Shown here: in pieces, positions 60,843 to 64,000 of the stretch
Position numbering within the stretch: position 1 is the first letter of the stretch
Layout of the letters: each line of letters begins with the position of its first letter
Assembly: GCA_001414325.1 (NCBI GenBank)
Contig: LLKB01000001.1
Location: 758,437-822,436 of the forward strand
DNA from: Butyribacter intestini
Lineage (GTDB): Bacteria; Bacillota; Clostridia; Lachnospirales; Lachnospiraceae
Direction of reading: 5' to 3'
DNA length: 64,000 nt
Notes under the pieces: model-generated
Seen by the model: the letters and a program-made list of their open reading frames with translations, nothing else
Databases searched by the model: none
Told to the model about the DNA's origin: nothing
Program-made: the position numbers and the translations under genes

Positions 60843-63800
60843 ATGAAACAGAAACTAAAGCGATTTATGGCTATGCTCACACTGGTTGGAACACTCTTTA
60901 CGAATGGAACAACAGCATTTGCAGCCAGTCCGCAGGCAAATATTGCGTTCTGGAATGCATCAGTCAAAAATTCCGGAGAAGTAAGTGAGCTGAAGCCCGG
61001 ATATAATCATGGCAAGATTCTGTATTCAATTCTTGACGGAAATTCTGCATATTGTATGAATTTCGGATTAAGAGCAGATGGCGGTCAGCTTATGAACAGC
61101 TACGATGATGCGAGCACATCAATGTCAGCACAGCAGAGAAAGCTTTTAAGTTACTGCCTTTATTATGGGTTTAACAGTACACAAAAGGCGGCACCAAGCA
61201 ACAGTCAGTGCGATGAGTATATCGCAACTCAGGCAATGGTATGGGTTATTGTAGCAGATATCTTTGGAACCGGAAGTGGTGATTCGGCAGCAAGAAAGCT
61301 CTGTAACACAGCACCAAGTCCTGATTCTTCATACAGCTATTATGAGAGGCTCAGGGACAATATCAGCAGCTCCTACAATGCAACGCTTCCAAGTTTTGCA
61401 TCACGCAGAACCAGTGAGGCACCAACTTATGAGTTGAAGTGGAATGAGGGAAGTCAGAGATTTGAAACAACATTATCTGACAGCAATGGTGTCTTATCAG
61501 ACTTTGATTTTGGCATCAGTGGATATTCTGTTGATAAGAATGGCAACAGTATTACAATCTCTTCAACGAGCGTGAATACCACAGCCACAACAGGAACATT
61601 CACATCCAATGCTGGCAAGGTTGAGACAACATCAAGCTGTGTATTCTGGCTTACAGGAAAAAGCGGATATCAGGAGTTTATTTCTGAAAGACCGACAGCA
61701 GATCCTGTCAAAGCCTATATCAAGGTCAAGACAGAGAACATCGGATATGGTGAGATTACAAAGACAGATGAGTCAAGCGGAGTGAAGCTTTCCGGTGCAG
61801 TTTATGGAATCTATTCTGACAGCGGATGCACAAACAGAGTACAGACCATGACAACAGATGGAAACGGATATGCAAAGTCAGCTGCACTTGTTGCAGGCAC
61901 TTATTATGTAAAAGAGATTACCGCTCCAAAGGGATATGTCCTTTCCGGTAAGGTTCATACACTTACTGTAAAAGCAGGACAGACAACAGGAATCTCTGCA
62001 ACAGATAAAGAGCAGCTTGGAGCAATCACAATCTATAAAGAGGGTGAGGTGCTTAGCTCATGGAATGGAAGCAATTTCACTTATGAGAAAAAGAAGCTTT
62101 CCGGAGCAGCGTTCAAGGTAACTGCAGGAGCAGATATCTACAAGGCAGATGGTACAAAGGTGTATAGTGCTGGCGATGTTGTGGCAGAAAGCCTTACAAC
62201 AGGAACTGACGGACAGGTGGTATTATCTGACCTTCATCTTGGAACCTATGTGGTTACAGAGATTAAGAGCATTGACGGATATACAATCAATACCACACCT
62301 CAGACAGTAGCAGTTGAGTATAAGGACCAGACTGTGACAGTACAGTATGAATCAACTACGATTGAGAATACAAGACAGAAAGCGGATGTATCTGTCGTAA
62401 AGAAGGACTCTGACACAGAGAATCCTCTTGATGGCGGCAAGTACACACTTTATGCCGGAAATGACATCATAAACTATGCCGGACAGGTTATTGTCACAAA
62501 GGGTACAGCTCTTGAGACAGTAACTACAGGTGAGGACGGAAAGGCAAGCTACAGCGTGGATCTGCCAATCTCTAACGGATATTATGTCTCAGAGACACAG
62601 GCACCATATGCGTATATCAGAAATAGTAAAGATGTTTACAGCTTCAATTTCAATGTATTACCTGAAACACAGGCAAAGGCATCATTCAGTCACACATTTG
62701 TAAATGACAGAACCACAGCAAAGATTCATATCTACAAGGTAGATAAGGAATCAGGCAAGGCAGTAGCCCAGGGAGATGCAAGCCTTGAAGGTGCAGTTTA
62801 TGGTCTTTATGCGAGAAACGATATCGTGCATCCGGACGGAGCAACAGGAGTCGTATTCAAGGCAGGAGATCTTGTAGCAACACTTACAACAGATAAGAAT
62901 GGCGAAGCAGAGGTCAATAACCTTTACCTTGGAAACTATTATGTGAAAGAAATCACTCCATCAGAGGGGTATCTTTTAGACGAAGAGGAGCACGATGTAG
63001 TATGCGACTATGAGGGAGACCTTGTAGCAGAGGTATCAAGAAGCACAACATCAGCAGAGCAGGTCATCAAGCAGCCATTCCAGCTTATCAAGGTATCTGA
63101 CAATGGCGATGATACTGAAGCAGGCTTGTTGGCAGGTGCAGAGTTCACAGCATACTTAAAATTTTCTTTATCCGTAAAGGCAGATGGAAGTTATGACTTT
63201 GATAAGGCTACTCCTGTGGTAATCGGGGAAAACGGAGCAACAACAATCACATCCGATGACAAGGGACATGCAGTTTCCATTGCAATTCCTTATGGAACTT
63301 ATGTGGTAGTAGAGTCAAAGACTCCGCATAACATGAAGACAATCAAGCCATTTGAGGTGAAAATCAGCGAGAACCATCCTGACAAGCCTCAGACATGGAG
63401 AGTATTCCTTGACAGGGAGTTTACAGCAAAGCTTCGTGTAATCAAGAAGGATTCTGACACAAAGCAGACAGTACTTGTACCAAATGCTGAGTTTAAGATT
63501 TTCAATCTTGATAAGAACGAATATGTAACCCAGTACACAACTTATCCGTCAAAGGTTAAGCATACTTCATTCTTTACAGATGAGGATGGAGATTTAATCT
63601 TACCGGAAGCACTTAAAATCGGTAACTACCGCATTGAAGAGGTCAAAGCACCATTCGGATATGTGGTAAACGATAACTATATCAACATTTCGGTTGATAC
63701 AGACACAGCATTTGAGACTGATGGAGATACCAATGATGCCATCATCACAGTGGAATATTCCGATGCCCCGGCAGTAGGAGAACTTACTGTTGAAAAGAAG

Positions 63801-64000
63801 GGAGAGGTACTTGACGGATTTAAGGGCGGACTTTTTGCAAACTCTGAGGATAAGGAGTTTGTCTATAAAGAGGGCTCTCTTGCCGGAGCAGTATTCAAGG
63901 TGTATGCAGCGGAAGATATTTTCACAGCAGACAACCAGAAGGACGCAGATGGCAACCGTACAAAGTATTACAGCAAGGGCGACCTTGTGGCAACTCTTAC
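60843..64000 (+). CDS. Giant thioester-domain adhesin with CnaB repeats, N-terminal part (3' end outside window)
   Basis: The open frame runs from ATG 60843 (AGGAGGAAAG upstream) to the end of the window, over 1050 residues. A signal peptide (LTLVGTLFTNGTTAFAA) is followed by a thioester domain: C71 in SAYCMNFG and Q130 in ATQAMVWVI form the Cys-Gln bond that binds host surfaces in Gram-positive adhesins. Then come at least six CnaB repeats with lock strands YYVKEITAPKGY, YVVTEIKSIDGY, YYVSETQAPYAY, YYVKEITPSEGY, YRIEEVKAPFGY. The sorting signal must lie beyond the window. It is the same class as the protein at the left edge and could be its counterpart in a second element. Confidence 0.9.
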   Translation, partial: MKQKLKRFMAMLTLVGTLFTNGTTAFAASPQANIAFWNASVKNSGEVSELKPGYNHGKILYSILDGNSAYCMNFGLRADGGQLMNSYDDASTSMSAQQRKLLSYCLYYGFNSTQKAAPSNSQCDEYIATQAMVWVIVADIFGTGSGDSAARKLCNTAPSPDSSYSYYERLRDNISSSYNATLPSFASRRTSEAPTYELKWNEGSQRFETTLSDSNGVLSDFDFGISGYSVDKNGNSITISSTSVNTTATTGTFTSNAGKVETTSSCVFWLTGKSGYQEFISERPTADPVKAYIKVKTENIGYGEITKTDESSGVKLSGAVYGIYSDSGCTNRVQTMTTDGNGYAKSAALVAGTYYVKEITAPKGYVLSGKVHTLTVKAGQTTGISATDKEQLGAITIYKEGEVLSSWNGSNFTYEKKKLSGAAFKVTAGADIYKADGTKVYSAGDVVAESLTTGTDGQVVLSDLHLGTYVVTEIKSIDGYTINTTPQTVAVEYKDQTVTVQYESTTIENTRQKADVSVVKKDSDTENPLDGGKYTLYAGNDIINYAGQVIVTKGTALETVTTGEDGKASYSVDLPISNGYYVSETQAPYAYIRNSKDVYSFNFNVLPETQAKASFSHTFVNDRTTAKIHIYKVDKESGKAVAQGDASLEGAVYGLYARNDIVHPDGATGVVFKAGDLVATLTTDKNGEAEVNNLYLGNYYVKEITPSEGYLLDEEEHDVVCDYEGDLVAEVSRSTTSAEQVIKQPFQLIKVSDNGDDTEAGLLAGAEFTAYLKFSLSVKADGSYDFDKATPVVIGENGATTITSDDKGHAVSIAIPYGTYVVVESKTPHNMKTIKPFEVKISENHPDKPQTWRVFLDREFTAKLRVIKKDSDTKQTVLVPNAEFKIFNLDKNEYVTQYTTYPSKVKHTSFFTDEDGDLILPEALKIGNYRIEEVKAPFGYVVNDNYINISVDTDTAFETDGDTNDAIITVEYSDAPAVGELTVEKKGEVLDGFKGGLFANSEDKEFVYKEGSLAGAVFKVYAAEDIFTADNQKDADGNRTKYYSKGDLVATL

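Noticed and set aside
1-64000. tRNA or rRNA genes
   Set aside because: No cloverleaf with a GTTCRA arm and CCA end or rRNA-like conserved stretch was noticed on either strand; a tRNA scan would settle this.

Overview
The window looks like accessory DNA from a gut clostridium, most likely a Lachnospiraceae-type Firmicute. The evidence is purine-rich ribosome-binding sites, frequent GTG/TTG starts, Gram-positive surface adhesins with sortase signals, T-box control, an Agr-type peptide signalling system, and conjugation genes of the CD1107-CD1115/PcfB type known from clostridial integrative conjugative elements (ICEs). I saw no rRNA, tRNA, CRISPR array or housekeeping operon.

Layout. 1-3.5 kb: tail of a giant CnaB-repeat adhesin. 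3.6-6.6 kb: AT-rich cargo (EEP nuclease, TOPRIM protein, PD-(D/E)XK-like protein). 6.6-33.2 kb: conjugation module with class B sortase, Maff2-like pilin, TrbL/VirB6, PrgI, a 2652-residue methylase/helicase with an overprinted tnpV, DUF5688, a RadC/YodL/nucleotidyltransferase protein, VirB4, a CwlT-like wall hydrolase, candidate oriT, MobC, relaxase, PcfB and VirD4. Six near-identical palindromes sit in its leaders, four of them just before start codons. 33.2-42.9 kb: an AT-rich biosynthetic-looking cluster with a 30-residue peptide, radical SAM enzyme, P-loop kinase, NDP-kinase-like protein, a tyrosine T-box, an ORF-less group II intron, a B3/4-domain/tyrosyl-tRNA synthetase fusion, a nucleotidyltransferase and an FkbM methyltransferase. 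43-44.4 kb: IS256-family element. 45-50.3 kb: a peptide quorum-sensing locus (agrA/agrC-like forward, agrB and a short agrD reverse) among four XRE regulators. 50.9-52.7 kb: DUF6462 protein, small ribbon-helix-helix protein, tyrosine integrase and repeats that may be integrase arm sites.

From about 53 kb a second, related element seems to start: three more DUF6462 genes, a large structured noncoding region, two small ORFs, an actin-like ParM with a ParR-like partner, a hydrophobic peptide, a three-gene DUF6431/DDE/AAA transposon, a lipoprotein, and the start of another giant adhesin with a thioester domain. The gene order suggests two related ICEs in tandem: the first ends at its integrase and the second starts with a new copy of the front-end genes.

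How the parts could work together (inference): adhesin plus sortase provide surface attachment, the type IV secretion genes move the element, and Agr signalling plus XRE regulators may tie transfer or cargo expression to density. The 33-43 kb cluster may make a modified peptide or tyrosine-related compound, with the T-box-controlled synthetase as self-protection. All function calls come from reading the sequence; no database search was possible.
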